Below are positions 16,969 to 25,806 of a stretch of 64,000 nucleotides of DNA, piece after piece (position 1 is the first letter of the stretch; the number at the start of each line of letters is the position of its first letter). The position numbers were made by a program, and so were the translations under genes. The notes beneath the pieces were generated by a model, which searched no databases, was not told where the DNA came from, and saw nothing but the letters and a program-made list of their open reading frames with translations. Source of the stretch: Streptomyces aurantiacus. Lineage in GTDB: Bacteria; Actinomycetota; Actinomycetes; Streptomycetales; Streptomycetaceae. Where the stretch lies: assembly GCF_001418335.1 (NCBI RefSeq), contig NZ_LIPP01000135.1:1-64000 (forward strand), in the 5' to 3' direction.

Positions 16969-17859
16969 GCTTCGCCTCCGCCGGATCGACGCGCCCGACC
17001 CCAGGGCGACTCCGGCGCCGACCAGCGCGCTGCCCGCGGCCTGCGCCGCTCCGTAGGAGCCCGTTCCGACGAGCGGGGCCGTGCAGGCCGCGGCCACCGG
17101 GATGAGGCCGGAGAAGAGCGTCGCGCGCTCCGCGCCGATGCGCTGCATGCCCATGTACCAGCAGACGAAGCCGACGACCGTGACGATCGCCGCCTGCCAC
17201 AGCAGTGCGACGGCCTCCGTCGAGTCCGGCATGCGCAGCCAGGCGCGGCCGTCGACGAGCACCCCGGCCACCGCCGACTCGACCGCCGCGAGCCCGCACA
17301 CCGTCGCGGAGAGCAGGCGCGGTCCGAGCGGCCGCAGGACGGGCACGGCGAGCACCGCGAAGCCGATCTCGCCGACGAGCGCGCACACCGAGAAGGCGAT
17401 TCCGGCGCCGTCGGTACGGCCCCAGCCCTGGACCGTGAAGGCGCCGGCGGCCACCAACGACGATCCGTACAGGACGATCCGTTGGGGCCTGCGGCCCTCC
17501 AGGAGGGGAACGAGGACGGCCACGGCGACCGGGGCGCAGCCTACGAAGACACCCGGTATCGCGGGTTCCGCGGAGCGTTCCGCGGCGATCACGGCGAGGT
17601 TGAAGCCGACCATGCCGACGGCCGCCAGCAGCGCGAGACGCACCCATCGGCGCGGTGTCAGCATGCGCAGGGGTGCCGCGCCGCCCCGTCCGACGAGCGG
17701 GAGGAGCAGCAGGCAGGCGAGGCCGTAACGCAGGAACTGGCCGCCCGCGTACGGGTAGTGGCCGAGGACGCTGTTGGCGGTGAAGGAGCCTCCGACAAGG
17801 ACGGCGGCGAGCGCCGCGAGCAGCATCCCGCGGGTCCCGCGTGTGGTGGTGGCGTTCAT
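16684..17859 (-). CDS. EamA/DMT-family exporter with a long C-terminal extension
   Basis: This membrane transporter has about ten hydrophobic segments in two EamA repeats (for example MLLAALAAVLVGGSFTANS and ALLWQAAIVTVVGFVCWYM). The transporter fold ends near residue 295 at GSGASIRRRRS, but no stop codon follows. The frame runs another roughly 95 polar residues, ending at 16684 and overlapping the convergent hydrolase by 285 bp. The tail looks like antisense translation, so the ancestral stop has probably been lost or a frameshift has occurred near 16970. The start ATG 17859 lies 8 nt after a TAGCGT box. It is paired divergently with a MocR regulator that probably controls it. Confidence 0.82.
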   Translation of the reverse strand: MNATTTRGTRGMLLAALAAVLVGGSFTANSVLGHYPYAGGQFLRYGLACLLLLPLVGRGGAAPLRMLTPRRWVRLALLAAVGMVGFNLAVIAAERSAEPAIPGVFVGCAPVAVAVLVPLLEGRRPQRIVLYGSSLVAAGAFTVQGWGRTDGAGIAFSVCALVGEIGFAVLAVPVLRPLGPRLLSATVCGLAAVESAVAGVLVDGRAWLRMPDSTEAVALLWQAAIVTVVGFVCWYMGMQRIGAERATLFSGLIPVAAACTAPLVGTGSYGAAQAAGSALVGAGVALGSGASIRRRRSSAAAVQDDARDQRGVVVHRDVPATGQPHQPGPGNDLLGADSLAAYEDPVPGAPGDGDRKAGDVVRELDRGTRPERLGETLGAGQREGLGDHRLG

Positions 17860-17909
17860 GGAAGTGACGCTACGTAGGACGGCGGTCCGGTTTAAGGTCC
17901 ACTTCCATG
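17857..17909. promoter_or_regulatory. Mirror-symmetric divergent leaderless promoter pair
   Basis: CATGGAAGTG (17857-17866) and CACTTCCATG (17900-17909) form a perfect 10-bp inverted repeat that contains both start codons. Exactly 8 nt before each ATG lies a TANNNT box: TAAGGT (17893-17898) for the MocR gene and TAGCGT (17873-17868, reverse strand) for the transporter. Two direct GGTCC copies (17884-17888 and 17896-17900) are spaced 12 bp apart, as expected of a MocR binding site. Confidence 0.6.
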
Positions 17910-19370
17910 ACGTCATCGGGGACCAATCCGGATCCGCCCGCGGCGGTGGGCTGGGCCGGCGCCTGGGAAGTGCTCCTGCCCGCCGCTTCGGCGCCGGCAC
18001 GCGCGCGTGGCCGTGCTCTGCAGGCCGCCCTGCGGGAGGCGGTCCGCTCGGGCCTGCTCACGCCGGGTGTCCGTCTGCCGTCCAGCCGTGAACTCGCCGC
18101 GGATCTCGGGGTGTCCCGGGGCCTGGTCACCGAGGCGTACGAACAGCTGACCGCGGAGGGCTATCTCCGTAGCGACCGGGGTGCCGGGACCTGGGTCGGC
18201 GGGGCCGTGCGGGCGGCCGTCCCACGCGCGCGGGACCTCGCTCCGCGCGACCGCGGCGCCCGTGCGGACTTCGTGCCCGGTACGCCCGACCTGTCGCTGT
18301 TCCCGCGCGCGGCGTGGTCGGCCGCGCAGCGCGGGGTGCTCGCCGAACTGCCGCATCACACACTGGGCTACCCGGATCCGCGCGGGCTGCCCCGGCTGCG
18401 TACCGCACTCGCCGAGCTGCTGACCCGGCGCAGGGGAGTGGTCGCGGATCCGGAGCGGGTGGCGGTCGTCTCCGGGGTGGCCCAGGCGACCACCCTGCTC
18501 GGATTCGTGCTCCACGCGCGCGGGGTGCGTGCCGTGGGCGTGGAGGACCCCGGAAGCCCCGAGCACGGGACCCTGTACGCGTCGGCCGGCCTCGACGTCG
18601 TACCGCTGCCGCTGGACGACGAGGGGCTGGACATGGGGGTGCTGTGGGCGTCGGGGGTACGGGTCGTGGTGACGACGCCCTCGCACCAGTTCCCTACGGG
18701 GATCGCGTACTCGGCGCGACGCCGTGCGGAACTCCTCGACTGGGCACGTGCCGTGGACGGCCTCGTCGTCGAGGACGACTACGACGGTGACTTCCGCTAC
18801 GACCGGGCGCCCGTGGGGGCTCTTCAGGGGCTCGATCCGGAGCACGTCGCGTACACGGGTTCCGTCAGCAAGTCCCTGGCGCCGGGGTTGCGGCTCGGCT
18901 GGCTGCTGGTACCGGCGTCGCTCGCGGAGGAGGTCGTCGAACGCAAGCGCACGATGGACCTCGGCAATCCCGTCGTCGACCAGGCCGTGCTCGCCCGCTT
19001 CGTGGAACGCGGTGACTACGACCGCCAACTCCGCCGCTGCCGCCGCGCGTACCGGGAGCGCCGCGACACGCTGGTCACGGCCCTGGCCGAACACTTTCCC
19101 GGGACGGAGGTCTCCGGCATCGCCGCCGGCCTCCACGCCATCGCCGCGCTGCCCGCCCGCTACGGTCCACCCGACCACTTCCTCACGTCGACGGCCTCGG
19201 CCGGCATCGCCGTGCGCTCCCTCACGTCCTACACACGAACAATGTCCGACCACCACGGCACCGACAGCGGCAATGACGTGATACGTCTCGTACTCGGCTA
19301 CGCCCACGTGTCCCCGACACACATCCGCGAGGGAATCCACCTGATGGCGAACGCGACACGATCCCACTAG
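17907..19370 (+). CDS. MocR/PdxR-family regulator (GntR HTH fused to aminotransferase domain)
   Basis: Residues 30-95 form a GntR winged helix ([52 protein letters not shown]). Residues from about 120 are an aminotransferase class I fold with the PLP lysine in [16 protein letters not shown] and the Asp/Tyr cofactor contacts in [13 protein letters not shown]. MocR proteins sense PLP or amino compounds, and many control a divergent transporter or vitamin B6 genes. Here the divergent gene is a DMT exporter, so an amine or amino acid exporter system is likely. The ATG appears leaderless. A repeat element follows its stop codon. Confidence 0.92.
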   Translation: MTSSGTNPDPPAAVGWAGAWEVLLPAASAPARARGRALQAALREAVRSGLLTPGVRLPSSRELAADLGVSRGLVTEAYEQLTAEGYLRSDRGAGTWVGGAVRAAVPRARDLAPRDRGARADFVPGTPDLSLFPRAAWSAAQRGVLAELPHHTLGYPDPRGLPRLRTALAELLTRRRGVVADPERVAVVSGVAQATTLLGFVLHARGVRAVGVEDPGSPEHGTLYASAGLDVVPLPLDDEGLDMGVLWASGVRVVVTTPSHQFPTGIAYSARRRAELLDWARAVDGLVVEDDYDGDFRYDRAPVGALQGLDPEHVAYTGSVSKSLAPGLRLGWLLVPASLAEEVVERKRTMDLGNPVVDQAVLARFVERGDYDRQLRRCRRAYRERRDTLVTALAEHFPGTEVSGIAAGLHAIAALPARYGPPDHFLTSTASAGIAVRSLTSYTRTMSDHHGTDSGNDVIRLVLGYAHVSPTHIREGIHLMANATRSH

Positions 19371-19411
19371 CCACCAGCCACTCGACGACAACACCCCCAG
19401 CCTGCTTTTGA

Positions 19412-19440
19412 GGGGCGCGAGGAACTGCGCGACCAGCCCC
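19412..19440 (+). repeat. Interspersed repeat, copy A (3' of the MocR gene)
   Basis: GGGGCGCGAGGAACTGCGCG, continuing ACCAGCCCC, matches the elements at 54521-54551 (reverse) and 58058-58088. It lies 41 bp after the MocR stop codon. This copy has no strong partner arm. Confidence 0.7.
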
Positions 19441-19500
19441 CACGAACCCGCACATATCCACCGAGCGCCGCTACCTCCGCCAAATCCAGCGGAGCGAGTT

Positions 19501-19522
19501 GTTCACCTGCGGTTTCCGTGTG
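19501..19522 (+). promoter_or_regulatory. Candidate PHO box upstream of phoD
   Basis: GTTCACCTGCG followed directly by GTTTCCGTGTG forms two 11-nt direct repeat units resembling the Streptomyces PhoP recognition unit (GTTCACC core). It lies 64 bp upstream of the phoD start, which fits PhoP activation under phosphate starvation. The second unit is a weak match. Confidence 0.45.
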
Positions 19523-19585
19523 CGCTGCGGCGTACCAGTAGGTGTAGCCGTGCACACTGGCCGAACCCGTCCCAGGAGGCACCCC

Positions 19586-21169
19586 ATGTCACACCGTCCG
19601 CCGAGCCCGTTCCCCGGCCGTCGCAGTGTCCTGCGCGGCTCGCTCGCCGCGTCGGCGGCACTCGCGCTGCCCTCCGCCGTCGGCGCCGCGGCTCCGGCGT
19701 TCGCCCTGTCGGGGCGGCCCCAGGCGCGATGGGGCGTGCAGGCGGGCGACGTGACCACGAACTCCGGCCTGGTGTGGGCCCGCTCGGACCGCCCCGCACG
19801 CATGATCGTGGAGACCTCCGCGACCGAGTCGTTCCGCAGGCCGCGAAAATGGCACGGACCGCTCCTGGGCGCCGGCACGGACTTCACGGGTACGGTCCCG
19901 CTGCACGGCCTGCCGGCCGGGGAGCAGATCCACTACCGGGTGACGCTGGCCGACCCGGACGACTACCGCCGCACCGGCGAGCCCGTGCCGGGCACCTTCC
20001 GGACCGCGCCCTCGAAGCGGCGCCAGGACGTCCGGTTCCTGTGGTCCGGCGACATCGTGGGCCAGGGCTGGGGCATCAACCCGGACATCGGCGGCCTCTA
20101 CGCGTACGAGGAGATGCGTCGCCTGAATCCGGACTTCTTCCTGTGCAGCGGCGACACGATCTACGCGGACGGCGCGCTGTCGGCGTCCGTGACGCTGCCG
20201 GACGGCCGCATCTGGCGGAACGTCACCACCGAGGAGAAGTCCAAGGTCGCCGAGACCCTCGCCGAGTACCGCGGCAACTTCCGCTACTCGCTGCTCGACG
20301 AGAACGTACGCCGGTTCAACGCGCAGGTTCCGACGATCACCCAGTGGGACGACCACGAGGTCACCAACAACTGGTACCCGGGCGAGATCCTCACCGACGC
20401 CCGCTACACGGTGAAGGACGTCGACACGCTGGCCTCCCGCGCCCGCAAGGCGTTCAGCGAGTACTTCCCGATCTCCACCCTGCCCGCCACCGGTGCGGAG
20501 GGCCGGGTGCACCGGGTGGTGCGCCACGGTCCCCTGCTGGACGTCTTCGTGCTCGACATGCGTACGTTCCGCAACGCCAACTCCCCCGGCCGGCAGACCG
20601 ACGACACCACCGGCATCCTGGGAGCGGAGCAGTTGGCCTGGCTGAAGCGGGAGCTGGCACGCTCGCGCGCGGTGTGGAAGGTGATCGCCTCCGACATGCC
20701 GCTCGGCCTGGTCGTACCCGACGGTTCGACGGACATCGAGGCCGTCGCGCAGGGCGACCCGGGCGCGCCGCTCGGACGCGAACTGCAGATCGCGGAGCTG
20801 CTGCGGTTCGTCAAGCACCGCCGGATCACCGGCACCGTGTGGCTGACGGCGGACGTGCACTACACCTCGGCTCAGCACTACGACCCCTCGCGTGCGGCCT
20901 TCAAGGACTTCGCGCCGTTCTGGGAGTTCGTCTCAGGGCCGCTCGCCGCGGGCGGTTTCCCGGCGAACGCGCTGGACGGCACGTTCGGTCCGGACCGGGT
21001 CTTCGTCAAGGCGCCGACGACGTCGAACGTCTCACCGATGGAGTCGCCCCAGTACTTCGGCGAGGTCGACATCGACGGTGGCAGCGGTGAACTGACGGTC
21101 CGTCTGCGGGCGACCGGCGGATCGGTGCTGTTCACGAAGGTGCTGCAACCGGGGCGCGTGGGGCAGTAG
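19586..21169 (+). CDS. phoD: Secreted alkaline phosphatase D (PhoD), Tat substrate
   Basis: This is a metal-dependent phosphodiesterase or phosphatase exported to scavenge phosphate. The N-terminus has a Tat signal (GRRSVLRGSLAASAALAL) with cleavage near AFA. An N-terminal PhoD domain (about residues 45-145) precedes the catalytic metallophosphatase. Metal-ligand segments are FLWSGDIVGQG, FLCSGDTIYADG, TQWDDHEVTNNW and TADVHYTSAQHYDP. The 527-residue length is normal. ATG 19586 has AGGAGG 6 nt upstream. A candidate PHO box lies upstream. The gene is separate from its neighbours and monocistronic. Confidence 0.93.
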   Translation: MSHRPPSPFPGRRSVLRGSLAASAALALPSAVGAAAPAFALSGRPQARWGVQAGDVTTNSGLVWARSDRPARMIVETSATESFRRPRKWHGPLLGAGTDFTGTVPLHGLPAGEQIHYRVTLADPDDYRRTGEPVPGTFRTAPSKRRQDVRFLWSGDIVGQGWGINPDIGGLYAYEEMRRLNPDFFLCSGDTIYADGALSASVTLPDGRIWRNVTTEEKSKVAETLAEYRGNFRYSLLDENVRRFNAQVPTITQWDDHEVTNNWYPGEILTDARYTVKDVDTLASRARKAFSEYFPISTLPATGAEGRVHRVVRHGPLLDVFVLDMRTFRNANSPGRQTDDTTGILGAEQLAWLKRELARSRAVWKVIASDMPLGLVVPDGSTDIEAVAQGDPGAPLGRELQIAELLRFVKHRRITGTVWLTADVHYTSAQHYDPSRAAFKDFAPFWEFVSGPLAAGGFPANALDGTFGPDRVFVKAPTTSNVSPMESPQYFGEVDIDGGSGELTVRLRATGGSVLFTKVLQPGRVGQ

Positions 21170-21358
21170 TTCGCCTGCGTCACGCCACCCCGGCTCTCGT
21201 ACTCCCGGCTCCCGTACTCTCGTACCCCGTGCCGCGTACCGGCGTCATCCCCCAGTACGCGGCACGTCTGCGTTCCCGGGCTCCCGGGTTCCCCGTTGTT
21301 CCCGTGTTCCCGGGTCTCACATTGCTCCCGAGTCTCCCGTTTCCACAGGTCAGAGCGA

Positions 21359-21381
21359 TTGTCAGTGGTCGCCTCTACGGT
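21359..21381 (+). promoter_or_regulatory. RecA-NDp (PafBC-type) DNA-damage promoter
   Basis: TTGTCAGTG (21359-21367), exactly 8 nt, then TACGGT (21376-21381) matches the published actinobacterial motif TTGTCRGTG-N8-TANNNT at every defined position. The -10 box lies 6 nt before ATG 21388, so the transcript is probably leaderless. In mycobacteria this motif is recognised through the WYL-domain activator PafBC in response to DNA damage. Confidence 0.8.
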
Positions 21382-21387
21382 TTTTCC

Positions 21388-22791
21388 ATGACGCGATCGA
21401 TGCAGGCCGTGGCCTACACCCGACCCTCCACGCTGGAATCCGCACCGGGCGGACAGCGCCTGGGACTTGAGACCTCGCGGGGGACGACACCCCACGGTGT
21501 CGAGGACCATCCCCGTTTCTTCGCGGGCTTCCTGACGTCGCCTCAGGTCGCGTCGGCGGGACTCCTCGCGGTCGCCGACGTGGCGAGTGCGCGCTACTAC
21601 CAGCGGCAGCTGCGGTCGTCCCTTGACCCGGTGGTCACGGGCAACGGCGACCGGTTGCGCTTCGAGTCCTTCTCCGGCTGCGGCGGAGTGTACGCGCGTC
21701 TGGACGTGCTGGCGGCCGGTCTGGACGGCGGCGAGGTGGGGCACGGCACGACGAACGTCGACGTCAACAACCCGCTGCGGGACGCCCTGTCGAGGATCGG
21801 TTCCGACGATCCGCTGCACCTGCGTGTCGGCCCGGACGAGATGGCCGTGACCACCCTGGACGGTCCGGTCGTGGAGAAGAAGGTGCCGCTGCCGGACCGC
21901 TGGCTGCGGGGGTTCGCCGAGGCCCAGGTGACGGCGGCCGGTTTCGACCTGCGGGCCGAACTGCCCGCGGCAGAGGCCGTACGGTTCCTGCGCTCGCTGC
22001 CCCGGGCCGACGCGCGCGGCGCCTCCCGGGGTGCGCAGTGGGTGGTGCCCGCGGGACGCGTTCTGCGGCCCACGACCCGGCCGGTGCCCGGAGCCGTCTG
22101 TCTCCCCGGCCCCGAGCGGCTGATCGCCCTCCAGAGGGTTCTCCGCCATGCGTCGGCCCTGCGGGTGTACGGTCCCGCGCTCACCGGGTCCGCCGCGGCG
22201 GCCAGTGCCTGGGAGGTCGCGCTGCCCGGAATGCGGCTCACGCTGACGCTGTCCCCGGAGGCCTCCCGGGGCTTCTCCGGTGAGGGTGGCGTGCTCGACG
22301 CGCTGGCCACCGACGAGGCGGCCGAGGACGCGGAACTGACAGCGGTGCTGCTGGCGTGGGAGCCCAGGATCGATGTCGGGGACCTGTCCGCCGCCTCGGG
22401 TCTGTCCGCCGAGCGGGTACGAGCGGCCCTCGTCCGGCTGGGCACCTCGGGACGCGTGGGCTACGACACCGCGGAAGCCGCCTACTTCCATCGTGAACTC
22501 CCTTACGACGCCGAGCGGGTGGAGCGGCACAACCCCCGGCTGCGGGCCGCCCGGGACCTCGTGAGGGCGGGCGCGGTGGTCCTGGACGGCGTCCTCGGCA
22601 CGGTGACCGCGCAGGACGGGCACGCGCAGCGGGTGCGCGACGACGCGGGGGTGCTGAGCTGCAGTTGCCTGTGGTGGGCCAAGTACCGGGGCGGGCGCGG
22701 ACCGTGCAAGCACGCGCTGGCGGTACGGATGGTCCGCCGCGGCGCGCCGTCCGGACAGGCTGAGGTTCTGCTCGACGGGGGTGTGCGTTGA
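21388..22791 (+). CDS. SWIM zinc-finger protein
   Basis: This 467-residue protein carries a C-terminal SWIM zinc finger (about residues 425-442) with ligands in CSC and, after a 13-residue spacer, CKH. A predicted helix-turn-helix-like segment (DLSAASGLSAERVRAALVRL) lies before it. The rest is a domain of unknown function. SWIM fingers bind DNA or proteins and occur with SNF2 helicases and recombination factors. The frame opens at 21229, but ATG 21388 is chosen because the damage promoter ends 6 nt before it. The next gene starts within its stop codon (TTGA), so the two are coupled. The family commonly pairs with the downstream helical protein. Confidence 0.85.
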   Translation: MTRSMQAVAYTRPSTLESAPGGQRLGLETSRGTTPHGVEDHPRFFAGFLTSPQVASAGLLAVADVASARYYQRQLRSSLDPVVTGNGDRLRFESFSGCGGVYARLDVLAAGLDGGEVGHGTTNVDVNNPLRDALSRIGSDDPLHLRVGPDEMAVTTLDGPVVEKKVPLPDRWLRGFAEAQVTAAGFDLRAELPAAEAVRFLRSLPRADARGASRGAQWVVPAGRVLRPTTRPVPGAVCLPGPERLIALQRVLRHASALRVYGPALTGSAAAASAWEVALPGMRLTLTLSPEASRGFSGEGGVLDALATDEAAEDAELTAVLLAWEPRIDVGDLSAASGLSAERVRAALVRLGTSGRVGYDTAEAAYFHRELPYDAERVERHNPRLRAARDLVRAGAVVLDGVLGTVTAQDGHAQRVRDDAGVLSCSCLWWAKYRGGRGPCKHALAVRMVRRGAPSGQAEVLLDGGVR

Positions 22792-25565
22792 GCGGTGAGG
22801 TGTTGGTGAGCGAGGGGGTTTCGGTGAGGGGCGAGGCGTCGGTGAGCGGAAGCGGGGCGGTGTCGGTGAGCGGGAGTGGAGCGGTGGCGGTGGCGGTGGC
22901 GGTGAGTGACGCGGTGTCGGTGAGTGACGCGTTGCTGAAGGCCGTACGGGCGGGGCGGACGAGCGAGGTGGTGAGTCTGCTGGACGGGATGACGGACGCC
23001 GAGCGCCGGCTCTGTCTGCCCGTGCTGAAGGAGCTGCGCAAGGAGTTGCGGGTCGCGCCCTGGGACGCCAGGTCCCGCGAGGCGTATCCCACACTGCACG
23101 CGGCCGGGGCGGCCTGCCACACCGGAGCGGCCGGGGCGGCGACCTGGCTCACCGCGGCGGACATGCGCTGGTCGCAGGCGTCTCCCGCGGTCCTGCTCCA
23201 TGTGCTGGGCGACCGGGGGCAGGACTGGCTGGGCAACCTCACGCGGCGACTCGCCGACCGCCCGGAGACCTCCCAGGTGCCCTACGAGCTGATGGCGGGA
23301 CTGGTACGGCTGTCCCGTTGCGCGGTGCCGACGACGGAGACCTACGTCGTGGGCTGGGTCGAGCAGATCGGCAGTCTGTGGGAGCGCGGCGACACCGTCC
23401 TGCAGCGCCTTCGCCAGGATCCGTACATGGCGGAGCTCGTCCCCGCCCTCTTCGAGATCCCGGACATCGGCAGCCACCTGGACTGGCTCTTCGGTGACGG
23501 TCCGGACAGTTGGTTCAACGCTCTCGCGACGCTCACCGAGGAAGGGTTCCTCGACCGGAAGGTCATGATCGACGCCTGCGTCGCCAGGTTGCTGCGCGGC
23601 TCCGTGGCATCCGACTGCCGCGTTTTCCTCAAGCTTCTCAAGGCACTTGAGCCGAGCCGGGACGAGGAGCGGCAGCGTGCCTCCGACTGGCTGGCGCTCG
23701 TCTCCCACGCGGCCTCGGCCGTGGCGTCGCACGCCCAGTCGGTACTCGGCGCTCTGGCCCTGGCCGGCGAGGCCACGCCCCGTCAGCTCGCCGAGATGAC
23801 CTCCGTCGTGCTGTTCCGCCCGGAGAAGAAGATGGTGCGTGCCCAGCTCGTGCTCCTCGGGAAGGCGCTCCGGCGCGACCCGTCGAGCGCGGCCGAGCTG
23901 CTGCCCGCGGTGGCGCAGGCCTTCGGGCACGAGGACACGGACGTGCAGGAGCGCGCGCTGAAGCTGGTGGAGCGGCACATCGGCGCGGTGGACCCGCGGG
24001 CGCGCGGTGAAGTGGCCGAGGGCGCCGTCCAGTTGAGCGCCGGACTGCGAGCGCGTGCCGTCGCGGCCCTGGGCCTTGACGCGACCGACCTCGCGCCGCA
24101 GCCGTATCTGGAGCTGCTGCCGCCCGTGCCGTTGCCGGCACGGCTCGCGCCCGCGCCGGACTCGGTGACCGAGGTGGCCGAGGAGGTCGGGGCCCTGCTG
24201 GTGTCCGCCGACGGTGACACGGCGGCGTTCGAGCGCGCCCTGGACGGTCTGGTGCGGCACGCCTACCTGCGCCGGGAGGAGCTGGCCGAAGCCCTGCGGC
24301 CGGTCGCGGCACGGAGCTGGTGGATGGACACCGAGCGTCATCACCACTCGCCGGACGAGTACTTCCGCAACGCGCCGCACGGCCTTGAGCTCGTGCTCGC
24401 GGCCCTGCTCGGCAGGGTGCGTATGTCCACGCTCCAGCGGGCCGACCGGCACGGGCCGACGTCGAACAACTGCGTGCACAGCGCCCTGGCCGCCGTCCTC
24501 GACGCGCGCCTGTGGGAGGCGGCCCATCGGGTACGGACCGATCCGCTGCCGTTCCTCCTGGCCACGCCCACCTGGTCGTCGGGATTCCTGGAGCCGGACG
24601 AGTTGGTGGCCCGCCTCGGCGAGTACCACCGGCTCGGTGCAAGGCCCGGGGAGGCCGACTTCACCCAGGCGCTGCTCCGGTTGCGCCGCGACGACCGGGC
24701 GGTGGCCGCGTCCGCCGCCGAGCGGGCCGCCGCGCTCGGCACGACGGAGGGCCAGCGGCTGGCCCGATGGCTCACGGGCGAGGGCCTGGCGACGCCCACG
24801 AGCAGACGACGCGTCTCGGCGACGCACATCCTGCTCGAACTCGGCGAACTCGACGGACTGCCGGAGGACCTCCCCCAGGCGTTCCGTCAGCTCGGCCTGC
24901 CCGTGGGTGTCCACGGGTCGCGCAGATACTGCCACCACTACTGGAACCCGGTCGAGCAGCAGCACTGGCTGGCCGTGCTGCCCGGGTGGCGGGAGATGGT
25001 GGCCGCGCGCCTGATGCGCGAGCTCGCCACGGTCGCGGTGGAGGACACGCGAGGCGCCGCCGCGGTCCTGCCGCTGATCGCCGAGGCGGAGGGCGAAGCG
25101 GGAGAGGCCGTGCACCTCTGTGTGGCGTACGGGCTGGGCGCGCGCCATCCGGAGGACCGGCTCAGCGCGGTGGACGCCCTGCTGGTCCTCGCCGCGCGCG
25201 GGCACTTGGACGCCGAGAAGCTCGGCACGGACCTGGCACAGCTGGTGCGACGCGGCGCGGTGAAGCCCCTGCGGCTGGCCGAGTCCGTACAGACCGCGGC
25301 GACGACCGGAGCGTACGGCACCGTCTGGTCGATACTCCGGGCCGCGCTGCCTGTGCTGCTCGCGGACCTCGCGTCGGAGGGCGCGGCTCCGGCCGCCCGC
25401 GGGTTCGGCGAACTGCTGGCCGTCGCCGCGGAGTGCGCCGAGCGGACCGAAGCGCGCGGCGACGTGGCACACCTCGGGCCGGTGGCGGAGCGACGGGGTT
25501 CGTCCCGGCTCGTGACGCAGGCTCGCCGGCTGCGTACGGCGTTGGAACAGGAGGTGGCCGCCTGA
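22788..25565 (+). CDS. Large helical-repeat protein partnered with the SWIM protein (DUF6493-like)
   Basis: The 925-residue product is almost entirely alpha-helical with HEAT-like hydrophobic periodicity (for example LLPAVAQAFGHEDTDVQERALKL read as helix pairs). It has no catalytic motif, signal peptide or membrane span. It resembles the proteins I know as DUF6493, usually encoded next to SWIM proteins; that name is from memory. The TTG start at 22788 overlaps the SWIM stop. The first 44 residues are repetitive (VSGSGAV, VSDAVSV) and come from DNA repeats; conserved sequence begins at DALLKAVRAGRTSEVV, so GTG 22920 is an alternative start. Its role is probably scaffolding in DNA repair or stress response, by association only. 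Confidence 0.75.
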   Translation: MSGEVLVSEGVSVRGEASVSGSGAVSVSGSGAVAVAVAVSDAVSVSDALLKAVRAGRTSEVVSLLDGMTDAERRLCLPVLKELRKELRVAPWDARSREAYPTLHAAGAACHTGAAGAATWLTAADMRWSQASPAVLLHVLGDRGQDWLGNLTRRLADRPETSQVPYELMAGLVRLSRCAVPTTETYVVGWVEQIGSLWERGDTVLQRLRQDPYMAELVPALFEIPDIGSHLDWLFGDGPDSWFNALATLTEEGFLDRKVMIDACVARLLRGSVASDCRVFLKLLKALEPSRDEERQRASDWLALVSHAASAVASHAQSVLGALALAGEATPRQLAEMTSVVLFRPEKKMVRAQLVLLGKALRRDPSSAAELLPAVAQAFGHEDTDVQERALKLVERHIGAVDPRARGEVAEGAVQLSAGLRARAVAALGLDATDLAPQPYLELLPPVPLPARLAPAPDSVTEVAEEVGALLVSADGDTAAFERALDGLVRHAYLRREELAEALRPVAARSWWMDTERHHHSPDEYFRNAPHGLELVLAALLGRVRMSTLQRADRHGPTSNNCVHSALAAVLDARLWEAAHRVRTDPLPFLLATPTWSSGFLEPDELVARLGEYHRLGARPGEADFTQALLRLRRDDRAVAASAAERAAALGTTEGQRLARWLTGEGLATPTSRRRVSATHILLELGELDGLPEDLPQAFRQLGLPVGVHGSRRYCHHYWNPVEQQHWLAVLPGWREMVAARLMRELATVAVEDTRGAAAVLPLIAEAEGEAGEAVHLCVAYGLGARHPEDRLSAVDALLVLAARGHLDAEKLGTDLAQLVRRGAVKPLRLAESVQTAATTGAYGTVWSILRAALPVLLADLASEGAAPAARGFGELLAVAAECAERTEARGDVAHLGPVAERRGSSRLVTQARRLRTALEQEVAA
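22796..22934 (+). repeat. GGTGAGYG/GGTGGC coding microsatellite
   Basis: Degenerate 6- to 9-bp repeats (GGTGAGCG, GGTGTCGGTGAG, GGTGGCGGTGGC) encode the low-complexity N-terminus of the large helical protein. The units stay in frame, giving Val-Ser-Gly and Ala-Val runs. Confidence 0.7.
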
Positions 25566-25806
25566 CGCAGTCGCACCGAGGGCGCACCGGTCTCACCCTC
25601 CCCTCCCCTTGCCCCCGGTCTCGCTCCCGGTGCCGATCCCGGTCCCGATCGCGGCTCAACGCCCTTGACCGACCAAGCCGTTCACGTGGGCGTGCGAGGC
25701 GCGACAGAGAATCGTAAAGAATGCAACAAAGAGGGCAGATGCATACTTAACCGATCAGTCACAAAGCGTTCGCGATCACGCAACACCCGTACTTCACAGT
25801 GACTGT

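Noticed and set aside
22503-25472. 989-residue reverse ORF
   Set aside because: Composition is Arg/Gly/Gln-rich, as expected from antisense of the SWIM/helical genes; no motif recognised.
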